DNA from: a virus
Strand: one strand, 5' to 3'
IMG/VR virus record: IMGVR_UViG_3300028178_000001
Location: 1-64,000 of that record
Length of the DNA: 64,000 nt
Of the stretch, positions 48,845 to 57,401 are shown in pieces. A program made the position numbers and the translations under genes. Position 1 is the first letter of the stretch; the number at the start of each line of letters is the position of its first letter. The notes beneath the pieces are model-generated. The model worked only from the letters and a program-made list of their open reading frames with translations, did not search any database and had not been told where the DNA came from.

Positions 48845-50673
48845 GAAACATAATATTACAAGGAAATGTACTTGAAAGGTTGAAAGATATGGAAACCGGA
48901 AGTGTACACTGCATGATAACTTCGCCACCTTATTACGGAGTTAGAAATTACGGAACAGAGCCGCAGATATGGAAACCGGAAGGATACACTGCATGCGGCG
49001 AACATGAATTTTATGAAGGGAAAAAGAAACATAATTTAGGCGGATGCAGCAGCAAAAGCACATTGAGAGACATACCCGGACAAAAGGCAAAAGAGAATTG
49101 GGCAAAGGGAGCAAGTTGCGAGCATGAATTTGATACATGTACAATAATAAAAGATAAAGCTCAAAAAGATTTTTCAAAAAGTGGATTGAAGAATGACGGC
49201 AGACCGGAAGAAAAGAGAATAGCCACAAATGAAAAGTCTAAATATAATCTTCAACTAGCAACAAAAGTTTTAAGCGGTTTTTGTATTAAGTGCGGCGCAT
49301 GGAAAGGGGAACTTGGACTTGAACCAACGCCGGAGCTTTACATAGAACATGTTGTACAAATCTTCCGTGAGATAAAAAGAGTATTGCGAAAGGACGGAAC
49401 GGCTTGGCTTAACCTTGGAGATAGTTATTGGGGAAGTTGGGGAAATTACGGCGGGCAAAACCGGGGGAACGGAAAGCAGAGAGAAATTATTAACGGCAGT
49501 CAAGCGCCAAACCCCGCGTACGATGGATTAGAAGATTTTATACCACCGACAGCCACTAAACATAATTATTTAAAACCAAAAGATTTAATAGGCATACCGT
49601 GGAGAGTTGCAATAGCTTTGCAGCGAGACGGCTGGTGGTTAAGGAGCGATATAATTTGGAGCAAAAAGAACCCGATGCCCGAGAGTGTAACGGATAGACC
49701 AACCAAAGCGCATGAGTACATATTTTTACTAACGAAAAGTCAAAAGTATTATTATGATGCAGAAGCCATAAGAGAAGAAGCGGTACGATCAGGCGATACA
49801 CAGATATTTGGCGGACAAAAAGCATTGAATAACATTATTGGAGAGAATGACCCACGGTTTAGAAACGGGCATGAACAATGGGGAAGAACACACACACAAT
49901 TATCGGGAAGGAATAAGCGTTCGGTTTGGGAAGTGACCACAACGCCATTTGCAGAGGCGCACTTTGCGACATTTCCCCAAAAGCTGATTGGGCCTTGCAT
50001 ACTTGCCGGAACGAGTGAGCACGGTGTTTGTGCGGAGTGCGGGAAGCCGTATGAAAGGATTTTGGAGAAAGTTTCTAAAAGAGATTTCTTGAAAGATGCA
50101 GACAAACAATATCGAAGCAGAGCAACCGAACATCAAATAATGCCGAAAGATCAACCGAACCGAGGTTCGGTTGATACGCCAAGAGCCGCAAGCGCAACAA
50201 AATATGACACGGAAAATTCGACTGCCGGAAGGTTGCCAACCTTCCGGCAAGGGGAACGGATGTATAACACAAAATACGCTGATGAATCTCACGGGCAGCA
50301 GCTTAATGCATTTATGAGGGAACAAACCATAGTAGCGGAAAGAGATGAGAGTAGAGTGGAAGCGGAAGCGTTATATCCGGGTGATATTCAGGCACAAAAA
50401 GCGTACATAAATTACGTTCACGAGCACGGACAGTTAAGAAAAACCAAAACAATTGGATGGAAGAAAACTTGCAAGTGTGAAACGGAGAAAGTTAAACCGG
50501 CGATAGTGCTTGATCCTTTCTTTGGTGCCGGAACAACGGGCTTAGTTGCATTGAGGAGCGGAAGAAATTTTATAGGGATAGAGTTAAACGAAGAATACAT
50601 AAAGATCGCAGAGAAAAGATTAGCACCGTTTATGCAAAACTTGTTCAATCAGCAAGAAGAGGAGGCAGCGTAA
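48832..50673 (+). CDS. DNA N4-cytosine/N6-adenine methyltransferase
   Basis: About 613 residues from ATG 48832 (TTG 48820 possible). Motif IV MITSPPYYGVRNYG near the start and motif I VLDPFFGAGTTGLVALRSGR at the end give the beta-class order. The target region carries metal-binding-like Cys (VCAECGKPYERI, KTCKCE). TSPPYYG is typical of N4-cytosine or adenine enzymes. The middle (GDSYWGSWGNYGGQN, HEYIFLLTKSQKYYYD) is characteristic. Contains two perfect palindromes (50151, 50223) in the variable part. Likely phage self-protection. Confidence 0.85.
   Translation: MQVLRNIILQGNVLERLKDMETGSVHCMITSPPYYGVRNYGTEPQIWKPEGYTACGEHEFYEGKKKHNLGGCSSKSTLRDIPGQKAKENWAKGASCEHEFDTCTIIKDKAQKDFSKSGLKNDGRPEEKRIATNEKSKYNLQLATKVLSGFCIKCGAWKGELGLEPTPELYIEHVVQIFREIKRVLRKDGTAWLNLGDSYWGSWGNYGGQNRGNGKQREIINGSQAPNPAYDGLEDFIPPTATKHNYLKPKDLIGIPWRVAIALQRDGWWLRSDIIWSKKNPMPESVTDRPTKAHEYIFLLTKSQKYYYDAEAIREEAVRSGDTQIFGGQKALNNIIGENDPRFRNGHEQWGRTHTQLSGRNKRSVWEVTTTPFAEAHFATFPQKLIGPCILAGTSEHGVCAECGKPYERILEKVSKRDFLKDADKQYRSRATEHQIMPKDQPNRGSVDTPRAASATKYDTENSTAGRLPTFRQGERMYNTKYADESHGQQLNAFMREQTIVAERDESRVEAEALYPGDIQAQKAYINYVHEHGQLRKTKTIGWKKTCKCETEKVKPAIVLDPFFGAGTTGLVALRSGRNFIGIELNEEYIKIAEKRLAPFMQNLFNQQEEEAA
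50151..50174. repeat. Perfect palindrome inside the methyltransferase gene
   Basis: TCAACCGAACC, two bases, GGTTCGGTTGA: 11 perfect pairs. Lies in the Cys-rich target region of the gene, 49 bases before the next palindrome. Confidence 0.7.
50223..50249. repeat. Perfect palindrome inside the methyltransferase gene
   Basis: TGCCGGAAGGTT, GCC, AACCTTCCGGCA: 12 perfect pairs with a three-base loop, encoding AGRLPTFRQ in frame. G+C-rich compared with its surroundings. Confidence 0.75.
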
Positions 50674-51125
50674 TGGGCAGATTTACGGGATGGACGGGAG
50701 CAGCAGTTGTAAAATTGGAAATTAGTAGAAATAGTGGAGGTAAACCGGGATTTGCTATTTCAAAAAAAGGGAAAAGAGATGATTTGGGAATTTATGTTCG
50801 TTCTACATGGGAAGCTAATTATGCGAGATATTTGAATTGGTTGGTTAAGCTGAAAGAGATAATAAGTTGGAAATATGAAAAGAAAACATTCGAGTTCCCC
50901 GTAAAAAAGGGAACTCGGTTTTATACTCCAGATTTCGAAGTGCTTACTAAAAACAACCAAATAGAATATCATGAAGTTAAAGGTTACATGACACAAAAGG
51001 GACAAACAGCATTAAACAGGATGAGTAAATATTATCCGCAAATCAAAATAATAATGGTGCAAAAGAAGGAATATGAAGCGATAGCCAAAATAAAAAATCT
51101 TATTGATGGTTGGGAGAGAGGCTGA
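50673..51125 (+). CDS. PD-(D/E)XK-type nuclease-like protein
   Basis: 150 residues. VRSTWEANYARYLNWLVKLK (E in the first helix), EKKTFEFPVKKGTRFYTPDF (catalytic D), EYHEVKGYMT (ExK) and a following basic region form the core of the DUF1064-like/Hjc-type nuclease fold. Phage copies probably process branched DNA. Start shares one base with the methylase stop. Confidence 0.7.
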   Translation: MGRFTGWTGAAVVKLEISRNSGGKPGFAISKKGKRDDLGIYVRSTWEANYARYLNWLVKLKEIISWKYEKKTFEFPVKKGTRFYTPDFEVLTKNNQIEYHEVKGYMTQKGQTALNRMSKYYPQIKIIMVQKKEYEAIAKIKNLIDGWERG

Positions 51126-51470
51126 TTGAAAAGCGATAGTGATAGCGATGTCTTGTTTTATCGGATAAAGAATGTTGCTTTGCAAAATCCGCAGCGGGAT
51201 GAAGAGTTTAAGGATTTAGTGAGAGAGCAAATACCGGGAAGTGAATTCCATCATGTGTTTACAAGTACGGTAGGGCTAAAGAGCACGGATTTATTGGGTG
51301 TAGCGGTAAGGACGGAAGATCATAACGAAAACCAAACGAACCGTGATTGGCTGATTGAGAAGATACCGGGAGCAATAAGGAATTTAATTTTATATGTGAT
51401 CAAACTGAAGAAGGAAATTATTCAATTAAGAAAGGAGCTGAGTGATGAGCGTAAAAAATCCATTGGGTGA
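51126..51470 (+). CDS. HNHc-like (DUF968-type) protein, degenerate
   Basis: 114 residues from TTG 51126, abutting the previous stop. EFKDLVREQIPGSEFHHVFT, GLKSTDLLGVAV and RTEDHNEN follow the order of the HNH-type pattern (C..C...EaHH...sD....L...HH), but the cysteines are lost. The end is a coiled helix. Probably a diverged HNHc-fold protein. Confidence 0.45.
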   Translation: MKSDSDSDVLFYRIKNVALQNPQRDEEFKDLVREQIPGSEFHHVFTSTVGLKSTDLLGVAVRTEDHNENQTNRDWLIEKIPGAIRNLILYVIKLKKEIIQLRKELSDERKKSIG

Positions 51471-51693
51471 AATAATAAGTGATGAGCAATTTGAACAATT
51501 AATGAACGAGGGGTTGTTAAACCCTATGCGCGTAAGGGATAGAACGATAAAGGCAAGGTATGACGAAATGAGGATAGGTAAACCGTTGTCCTCCGATAAG
51601 TGCATTGAGAAAATCCGGGATGAGGAATATCCTTATCTAACTTTTGAAACAATTAGAAAGATAGTGATGTGCAGATGGAAAAAGAGAAATTAA
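51445..51693 (+). CDS. Hypothetical small protein
   Basis: 82 residues from ATG 51445, AAAGGAG eight bases before. Helical, charged (EEYPYLTFETIRKIVMCRWK). It overlaps the previous and next genes, so the genes are translated in series. Function unknown. Confidence 0.5.
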   Translation: MSVKNPLGEIISDEQFEQLMNEGLLNPMRVRDRTIKARYDEMRIGKPLSSDKCIEKIRDEEYPYLTFETIRKIVMCRWKKRN

Positions 51694-52160
51694 AAAATAT
51701 AGATCCGGAAATGATTTTAGAGGAAGCCATAGAGATAGCTGAAGGGCTAGCTTGCGGTTATAGCAATGAAAGCGGGGACGCTATGAGCACTTACCTTAGT
51801 GTGCTGGTTACTTATCTAGCACGTTTGCCGAAGATGGAAGCAGATGCAGAATACTTAATGAATTACGCGAAAGGGGATAAGGCAGACAAGGAGGCAAGCA
51901 AAGCGAAGAAAGATCAGATAAGCGCAACGCTGTTTAAGGAAGTGATGGGAGGAGAGGTTTCAACATTTACGCGGATATACAGTTTCGTGCATAGGTTAAA
52001 CTCAAACATAATTGAGATACAAAAATCTGTAATAACGCAGTTGAGTTATCTAAAGTCAACGATGCCAAAAAACATAAACGAAGGTGAACTGGTGAAGAAG
52101 ATTGAGAGCTTAACGCGGGAAGTTTCGGCACTAAAGAAGTGGAAAGAAGAAGTGCTTTAA
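51675..52160 (+). CDS. Hypothetical helical protein
   Basis: 161 residues from ATG 51675 (GTG 51669 possible). Almost all helix (MILEEAIEIAEGLACGYSNE, KIESLTREVSALKKWKEEVL). No motif recognised. It ends just before the longest AATTAGG array. Confidence 0.45.
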   Translation: MEKEKLKNIDPEMILEEAIEIAEGLACGYSNESGDAMSTYLSVLVTYLARLPKMEADAEYLMNYAKGDKADKEASKAKKDQISATLFKEVMGGEVSTFTRIYSFVHRLNSNIIEIQKSVITQLSYLKSTMPKNINEGELVKKIESLTREVSALKKWKEEVL

Positions 52161-52161
52161 T

Positions 52162-52210
52162 AATTAGGAATTAGGAATTAGGAATTAGGAATTAGGAATT
52201 AGGAATTAGG
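52162..52210 (+). repeat. AATTAGG heptamer array, 7 units
   Basis: Seven perfect units fill the gap between two genes; the array ends in AGGAG, 8 bases before ATG 52223, acting as its Shine-Dalgarno site. Because 7 is not a multiple of 3, TAG falls in all three plus frames and TAA in all three minus frames. Confidence 0.9.
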
Positions 52211-52222
52211 AGAAAAAATAAA

Positions 52223-52441
52223 ATGTGTGTAACAGTTTATAAAGGGAAGGAAGTAATTGGGACGGTAGGGGAGTTGAAAAAGGGATTCCCGGGTGTACCG
52301 TTAATTATTTATAAAGAATATAGTGAGGTTAAGGACGAACAATGTTTGTGCCCGATTGACTTGGACCAAATGTTTAAGGGCGCGGGGATAAGGTTTGAAT
52401 ATGATTATGATTATTTCATCTTAAATGAAAGTGAACAATGA
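52223..52441 (+). CDS. Hypothetical small protein
   Basis: 72 residues after the heptamer array. Beta-rich start (MCVTVYKGKEVIGTVGELKK), acidic end. ATGA overlap with the next gene. Not recognised. The antisense frame 52411-53139 is rejected. Confidence 0.5.
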   Translation: MCVTVYKGKEVIGTVGELKKGFPGVPLIIYKEYSEVKDEQCLCPIDLDQMFKGAGIRFEYDYDYFILNESEQ

Positions 52442-52626
52442 AAAAGAAAGATCAAGAACCGGTTTATTTGATGTTTGATGCAAAGAATAAGCTGTATGTA
52501 GCTTCGTTGGGGCATACGACCCAGGCGAAGTATGGAAGAAGGTTTACGGAAGCGGGAGTAAAGAAGTTTATGAAAAAGCATCCAGGAGATGAGAAAAAGC
52601 CGATAGCTGAAGACGTGGAGCAATAA
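52438..52626 (+). CDS. Hypothetical small protein
   Basis: 62 residues, basic (VYLMFDAKNKLYVASLGHTT, KYGRRFTEAGVKKFMKKH). Starts in an ATGA overlap. Layout of a small DNA- or RNA-binding protein; no family known. Confidence 0.5.
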   Translation: MKKKDQEPVYLMFDAKNKLYVASLGHTTQAKYGRRFTEAGVKKFMKKHPGDEKKPIAEDVEQ

Positions 52627-52628
52627 CC

Positions 52629-52931
52629 ATGAAAATAAACGGTGAAGATGTAAATGTTTTGGAGGAAGGGAAAGAACAATTAACGGATGAAACGGTAGCG
52701 AAGTTTTTTGTGATAAAGAAATTATTCCAGGAGAAGAGATTACCGCCGCACGACAGCAATTATGTGAAATATTTTCTCGAAATGTATAAGATCGGGTTTG
52801 ATGTTGAGGAAATGGTTGAGTTCCGAAGTTTTTGTGAGGAGGATTTTGCTGATTGGAAGCGAACACAAATAGCTGAGGATTTTGCGCGGGGGGCTTCGTT
52901 TGTAAATTTAAAAGAATTAGGGCTTGAGTAA
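52629..52931 (+). CDS. Hypothetical acidic protein
   Basis: 100 residues. Acidic and helical (EDVNVLEEGKEQLTDETVAK, MYKIGFDVEEMVEFRSFCEE). Two bases after the previous stop. The 97-base gap that follows holds a short palindrome and a 22-codon frame. Confidence 0.45.
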   Translation: MKINGEDVNVLEEGKEQLTDETVAKFFVIKKLFQEKRLPPHDSNYVKYFLEMYKIGFDVEEMVEFRSFCEEDFADWKRTQIAEDFARGASFVNLKELGLE

Positions 52932-52932
52932 T

Positions 52933-52947
52933 TCCGCCAGAGGCGGA
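52933..52947. repeat. Short palindrome CCGCCAGAGGCGG, copy 2
   Basis: TCCGCCAGAGGCGGA, identical over 15 bases to 43141-43155, just after the stop at 52931. Confidence 0.6.
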
Positions 52948-52963
52948 CACGTAGGGAGTAGGA

Positions 52964-53032
52964 ATGAAAACAGAAAGCATAATTGAGCAGACTAAGAAAT
53001 TCCGAATAATATTTAACGGAATAAAAAGATGA
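52964..53032 (+). CDS. Possible 22-residue peptide
   Basis: ATG 52964 with GGGAGTAGG upstream, stop TGA 53030-53032 overlapping ATG 53029. The ribosome site plus ATGA coupling suggest it is translated and feeds ribosomes to the next gene. Sequence ESIIEQTKKFRIIFNGIK; function unknown. Confidence 0.35.
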   Translation: MKTESIIEQTKKFRIIFNGIKR

Positions 53033-53334
53033 GAGAGTTTATTATTTGTGCGGCGATACATTTTAAGGACGGAGTGAAACGTGAACACCAGCCGAAGAAT
53101 ATTGAGAGCGGGATTGTAGTGACCGGGAGAAGGCATCATAATTGTTATTTCACCGTGTTTATGTTAAGTGGGGAAAGGTGGAACGCGGTTGAGCATGTTC
53201 AGGGGTTTTTAACTTCCTTGGATAGGTTTGTAACTAGGGCTGAAGGATACGAGATAGCAAAACGGGAAGGACAATTGTTTAGCGGGATGTTGCATGATGA
53301 TAAACCGATACTTATTAGTGAGGAGTTGTATTAA
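53029..53334 (+). CDS. Hypothetical protein of a conserved phage type
   Basis: 101 residues. MREFIICAAIHFKDGVKREH, then GIVVTGRRHHNCYFTVFML and FLTSLDRFVTRAEGYEIAKR. This pattern (AAIW.kDG....Q..I..G.V..G.RHhdc...F.TS.gRFV.R.eA..IA...GQ) is a well-spread phage family of unknown role. Confidence 0.65.
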   Translation: MREFIICAAIHFKDGVKREHQPKNIESGIVVTGRRHHNCYFTVFMLSGERWNAVEHVQGFLTSLDRFVTRAEGYEIAKREGQLFSGMLHDDKPILISEELY

Positions 53335-53335
53335 A

Positions 53336-53854
53336 ATGAAGGATAAAATAACAACGCTTGAAATAGAGGCGAGATTAGCCGGGCATTTTAATTACCGGCA
53401 GAATTTAATTGTACCAAATATTTCTTGGGGGATGAATATACATGAGTGTGATTTGTTGATAGTTACTAAAAGCGGATATGCGACTGAGGTTGAAATTAAA
53501 ATAAGTAAGGGAGATCTGAAAAAAGATGCAGAGAAGAAGCATAACCACGAAGATAGATATAACAGGATAAGGCGATTGTATTTTGCAATCCCGGAAAGTT
53601 TGACGGATTGTATAGAGTTTATCCCGGAACGAGCGGAGATAATAGTTCTAAGTAGGGGCAAGAATTATGGAGAGGATTATCTTTATTGTAGGGTGTTAAG
53701 GGAGGCCAGGGTTAATAATACTTGCAAAAAGTTTACTGATGAGGAACGATTTAATGTTGCAAGATTGGGAACAATGAGAATCTGGGGATTGAAAAGAAAG
53801 ATAATTACAGCGAGGAAGAAAGAAAAAGTTAAAATAGGAGATAGAACAACATGA
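53336..53854 (+). CDS. PD-(D/E)XK nuclease-like (MmcB-type) protein
   Basis: 172 residues from ATG 53336; the longer frame overlaps the previous gene. NYRQNLIVPNISWGMNIHEC, DLLIVTKSGYATEVEIKISK (D..., ExK), GDLKKDAEKKHNHEDRYNRI are the fold's key pieces, and the remainder matches MmcB-like repair-associated domains. Overlaps the next gene by four bases. Confidence 0.65.
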   Translation: MKDKITTLEIEARLAGHFNYRQNLIVPNISWGMNIHECDLLIVTKSGYATEVEIKISKGDLKKDAEKKHNHEDRYNRIRRLYFAIPESLTDCIEFIPERAEIIVLSRGKNYGEDYLYCRVLREARVNNTCKKFTDEERFNVARLGTMRIWGLKRKIITARKKEKVKIGDRTT

Positions 53855-54138
53855 ACAAAAAGATAAAAAGAGTTGAGGAACTAGGGGTTAATGGTTGTAC
53901 GGAAGCGATGCACAATAGGGCTATGGAGCTTAAGGCCGAATTAATTAAACGGCTTACTGAGTTGGAGAAAATTAAGAAAAAATCATTGTTGGGAAGGATA
54001 CTCTGTCTATTTGGGCTACATTCTTATAGTGAGGAGTATGCCGGATTATTGAACAGGAAATGTAAACGTTGTAGTAAAATAACCCAAGGGAAGCAGGATA
54101 CTTATGATTTGAAAGGAATTAAGATTAAGAAGGGTTGA
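53851..54138 (+). CDS. Hypothetical protein with zinc-finger-like end
   Basis: 95 residues. Helical start (HNRAMELKAELIKRLTELEK), then ILCLFGLHSYSEEYAGLLNR and KCKRCSKIT. CLFGLH...C.RC resembles a small C-terminal metal site. Its stop lies in the hairpin 54131-54159. Confidence 0.5.
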   Translation: MNKKIKRVEELGVNGCTEAMHNRAMELKAELIKRLTELEKIKKKSLLGRILCLFGLHSYSEEYAGLLNRKCKRCSKITQGKQDTYDLKGIKIKKG

Positions 54139-54159
54139 ATAAGTTGAATATTCAACCCT
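54131..54159. terminator. Hairpin at the end of the small-gene block (possible terminator)
   Basis: AGGGTTGAATA / TATTCAACCCT, 11 perfect pairs, loop of seven, overlapping the stop at 54138. No T-tract follows on either strand, so intrinsic termination is uncertain; RNA processing or stabilisation is an alternative. Confidence 0.4.
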
Positions 54160-54190
54160 AAAAATTAGAAATAAATAAGTAAATCGGATT

Positions 54191-54201
54191 GTTAATACAT
54201 A
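54191..54201 (+). promoter_or_regulatory. GTTAATACATA box before the portal gene
   Basis: Eleven bases of the repeated box, 13 bases before ATG 54215 and after the hairpin at 54131. Its place at the start of the head module suggests a late promoter. Confidence 0.35.
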
Positions 54202-54214
54202 GGAACTCTAAACC

Positions 54215-56032
54215 ATGAACATTTTTTTAGATAAAACCGGACAACCCCAAGCGCAAAATACGGAAAAGCATATTTTAAGCACAGAAGAAATGCTTGACGA
54301 TATTTTGCAAGACGACCAGCTGCAGAAACAACTGAATGAGCAGAGTAAGGCGGGCGGGATTGTTTTACCTCTTGCTGAAGAAATGATTTCGACGTTACAA
54401 GAAATTGAAGGGCTTAATTTTGACTATGCAGGGCAACAAAAAATTATTAACTGGGAAAACCAGGACGTTCCATACCGTGTGTTAAGAAAGGCAGGAAATA
54501 CGGAGGCGGGGAGACTTGTTAAGAACCATCGCCGGTTAGGTTTAACGCAGTATGGGCGGACACCAAAATCAGACGGGATACAACGAGGGGCAAAATTAGT
54601 TTTTAGTGATCCGGATTATTCCCCCACAAAAGAGGAAAAATTAAAGCTAAGGATTTGGGAGGATAAGATTTTTAAGAATTTCTTTTTCCCGGCAAACGAC
54701 CGTTGGGCGAATTTTGCCAAGTTTATAGGAAATGCTTATGAAGATTGGTTTGACCTGGACGATATAACGGCTGAGATACGGAGGGACGGGCTTGGAGACC
54801 CACTAGCGGTACATTTACAAGATCCGATAATTTATAAGCCGGTATTAAAGAAAAGCAGAGTTTACCCAAATTGGAGAGGGGAGGAGGATTATCTAAACCC
54901 TTACATTGAAGATTGGGAAGCGATGGTAACGGGTAAGAGAGCTTTTATTGATGAAGACGAAGTGCCGCTTGAACCGGATTATGTTTTGCATTATAACAAT
55001 ATGCGGCTAGGAGCAACTACTGATTATCATGTAAGGAAATTCCACTTTTTTACCCGTAGTGATTTTAGATTTGCACAGCGCGGGTACGGGATAGTTGAAC
55101 AATCCATTTCAATTCTAACATACATAATTAATGCGTTAAAAATGAATGCCAGCAATTTTATGAATAATAAATTGCCGAAGGGGTTTGTATTATTCACCGG
55201 AGGCGGAATTGGGGCAATGCAGCTTGAAAAATTGAAGAAGATAATGAGCGCATACATGGGAGGACTTGCTCCAAACCGTTTCCCGATTCTTGGACTGAAT
55301 AGCGAAAAGGGAGATGGTAAATGGGTGGGAATAGGTGGGAACAGCCGCGAGATGGAATACCACCTTTGGATTACTCTTCTATTTTCGATCTTTTGCCGGT
55401 TGAGTGGAACAGATCCGCGGGAAGTGAGTTTAGGGGCTCATTCAGACGCGATAAGACCGCAAAGTATAGGGGAAAAGAGCGCGGACGGTGTTGTAAATGA
55501 GAATAAGGATATGGGGGAAAGAACATTTCTTATCCATCTAAAAGATTCACTGAATGCTACCGATAAATACGGTTTGAATTTATTCCAACAAATTACAAAG
55601 ATGAGAGTTGAGCTGGATTTTGCCGGATTTGAGATTGAGGATAAGAAACTTAAGCAGGAGATTACAAAAGGATACTTACAGACAAGTAAATCAATAAACG
55701 ATGTTTTAGCGGAAGAGGATAAGGAGAAATATACTTTAATGATTGATGAGGATACAAACCTCTTTGATATCCCGGCAGCTAATTGTGAAGTAGTTAAAAG
55801 TGTAATACAATTTAAGCTAAATGCCTTTGCACAAAAGCAGGCCGCCGAACAGCAGCAAGCCGCCGAACAGCAGCAAGCCGCAATGGGTGGAGGGATGCCA
55901 GGACAGCCGGGAGCGGGACCAGGTGAGGAAGGTGATCAGAACGGGGAGGGATTAACTGAAGACGATAAAGCATTAATTGAAAAATATAAAGGAGCAAGTA
56001 ATGTTGAGATTGATAAGGAATTAAAGCAATGA
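54215..56032 (+). CDS. Portal protein
   Basis: 605 residues. After a variable start, VFTGGGIGAMQLEKLKKIMS-type and ANRFPILG segments follow (YMGGLAPNRFPILGLNSEKG). GTDPREVSLGAHSDAIRPQS leading to GVVNENKDMGERTFLIHLKD are typical of large phage portals; the end is a Gln/Ala-rich run encoded by the tandem repeat near 55846. First gene of the head block, followed by the MuF-like gene. Forms the ring through which DNA enters and leaves. Confidence 0.75.
   Translation: MNIFLDKTGQPQAQNTEKHILSTEEMLDDILQDDQLQKQLNEQSKAGGIVLPLAEEMISTLQEIEGLNFDYAGQQKIINWENQDVPYRVLRKAGNTEAGRLVKNHRRLGLTQYGRTPKSDGIQRGAKLVFSDPDYSPTKEEKLKLRIWEDKIFKNFFFPANDRWANFAKFIGNAYEDWFDLDDITAEIRRDGLGDPLAVHLQDPIIYKPVLKKSRVYPNWRGEEDYLNPYIEDWEAMVTGKRAFIDEDEVPLEPDYVLHYNNMRLGATTDYHVRKFHFFTRSDFRFAQRGYGIVEQSISILTYIINALKMNASNFMNNKLPKGFVLFTGGGIGAMQLEKLKKIMSAYMGGLAPNRFPILGLNSEKGDGKWVGIGGNSREMEYHLWITLLFSIFCRLSGTDPREVSLGAHSDAIRPQSIGEKSADGVVNENKDMGERTFLIHLKDSLNATDKYGLNLFQQITKMRVELDFAGFEIEDKKLKQEITKGYLQTSKSINDVLAEEDKEKYTLMIDEDTNLFDIPAANCEVVKSVIQFKLNAFAQKQAAEQQQAAEQQQAAMGGGMPGQPGAGPGEEGDQNGEGLTEDDKALIEKYKGASNVEIDKELKQ
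55838..55881 (+). repeat. Tandem repeat in the portal gene
   Basis: A 21-base unit (reading GCC GCC GAA CAG CAG CAA) recurs as direct copies at 55847 and 55862 or so, giving AAEQQQAAEQQQAA near the portal C-terminus. It is a slippage-prone low-complexity run. Confidence 0.5.
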
Positions 56033-56316
56033 TAAAAATTAAAATGTGGGGGCAGACAGTATTAGAAATAGAGGGGATTGAAACGAAAGGGACAGTAAAC
56101 AATTTCCACTACCGGGATTGTGTTTTCGGGCAGCCGATAATTGTAACGATGAAAAGCGAGGGGACAACAGCACAACGGGAGATAAAAAGAGAGACGATAT
56201 CCGAAGAAAAGTATCTTGGTATGGTAAAGGACGTTGCGAACAAGACTGGATTTGACCCAAGTGAAGTTGAGTGGATTTTAAGAGAGGCTGAGGGTTATTT
56301 AGGAGGAGCATCATAA
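56029..56316 (+). CDS. Hypothetical head-module protein
   Basis: 95 residues in ATGA overlap with the portal. Beta start (IKMWGQTVLEIEGIETKGTV) and helical end. It shares one base with the MuF-like start. Unknown role; position suggests head assembly. Confidence 0.5.
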   Translation: MIKIKMWGQTVLEIEGIETKGTVNNFHYRDCVFGQPIIVTMKSEGTTAQREIKRETISEEKYLGMVKDVANKTGFDPSEVEWILREAEGYLGGAS

Positions 56317-57368
56317 TGCTGATTTCGCCGTTAGACGGGAAAATATTGCATCTAAAAGAACTCGGGATGATTGAGGATATACTTTTTAACGAAGTAGTTT
56401 CACCGGATGAATTTTATAGAGAGCTAACATCATTTCTAAAGAAGAATTACGATCTTGATAATAGGGCAATGTTTACTACCCAGGAACTTGAGCAAGTTGA
56501 TTCCTTTATTAAAAATTATTTCACTACAAAAATAAACGAAGCTAAGATATGGCTTTTACGCGCTTATGTGATGGGACGGTATTTAGCGCATACTGATTTA
56601 ACCGGAAACATCTTCAGGCTTGGAAATTTAAGCAGCTTACCAAAGTATGTAACAGACGCGGCAAAGCAATACGGCTTAAGCATTGAGGAGGCAATGGCAT
56701 TACAGCAGGCAGTAGAGGAAAGCGCCGTGCTGATGACAAACACAACGCAGAGCACAATCCAGACGATACGAGAAGCACTTGTAGAAAATGTTAAGACACA
56801 AGGGGACGGGAAAAAGTTAATTGGAAAGTTGCGGGAACTTTGCAAGGATGATGTTGGAGAAATTAATCGGGATTGGAAAAGGGTTAGCATTACGGAAGCC
56901 AATTACATTTTTAACAACGGTTATATATCAATGCAGGAAGAGGGCGCTTATGTTGTTGGGCTGAGTATGCCGGATGCCTGCGGGTTTTGTGCGACTGAAA
57001 TTAATGGGCAAGTTTTTAAAGTAAGAAAAGATATTCCGCCAGATTACACAACTATGAAGGGGGCAGAGTATGAGAAGTGGGCAAAGGTTTGGGAGACTGA
57101 AATTTGGGTAGGGAAAAACAATTACGGCAGAAGTACGAGCATTCGGAAACGGATTGACAAGAACCGCGGGAACAAGGAAGATAATTTACGAGAGAAAGAA
57201 CATCACGAACATTCGATGCCAACTTGTCCCGCACACCCAGAATGTCATTGTAGATGGGTTAGTATAAAACCTAAATTTATGTGGATAGATGAGCATGGGC
57301 AAATGAGAGCGCGGGTTGAGGATGAGGATGCTTGGCAGGAATGGTATGAGGAAACAATTACGAATTAG
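56316..57368 (+). CDS. MuF-like minor head protein (SPP1 gp7 family)
   Basis: 350 residues. Helical N-terminal part; the C-terminal part has ITEANYIFNNGYISMQEEGA, MPDACGFCATEINGQVFKV and HPECHCRWVSIKP, the Cys/His set of the MuF fold. It normally follows the portal and is packaged in the head. Its stop lies in the AATTAGG array at 57363. Confidence 0.8.
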   Translation: MLISPLDGKILHLKELGMIEDILFNEVVSPDEFYRELTSFLKKNYDLDNRAMFTTQELEQVDSFIKNYFTTKINEAKIWLLRAYVMGRYLAHTDLTGNIFRLGNLSSLPKYVTDAAKQYGLSIEEAMALQQAVEESAVLMTNTTQSTIQTIREALVENVKTQGDGKKLIGKLRELCKDDVGEINRDWKRVSITEANYIFNNGYISMQEEGAYVVGLSMPDACGFCATEINGQVFKVRKDIPPDYTTMKGAEYEKWAKVWETEIWVGKNNYGRSTSIRKRIDKNRGNKEDNLREKEHHEHSMPTCPAHPECHCRWVSIKPKFMWIDEHGQMRARVEDEDAWQEWYEETITN

Positions 57369-57390
57369 GAATTAGGAATTAGGAATTAGG
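57363..57390 (+). repeat. AATTAGG heptamer array, 4 units
   Basis: Four perfect units; the first supplies TAG 57366-57368 that ends the MuF-like gene, and the last forms AGGAG 9 bases before ATG 57402. Confidence 0.85.
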
Positions 57391-57401
57391 AGAAAATAAT
57401 A

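Noticed and set aside
52162-52210. CRISPR array
   Set aside because: The seven repeats are contiguous heptamers with no spacers.
52411-53139. 242-codon minus-strand frame
   Set aside because: Lies opposite a run of short, ATGA-coupled plus-strand genes and has low-complexity composition.
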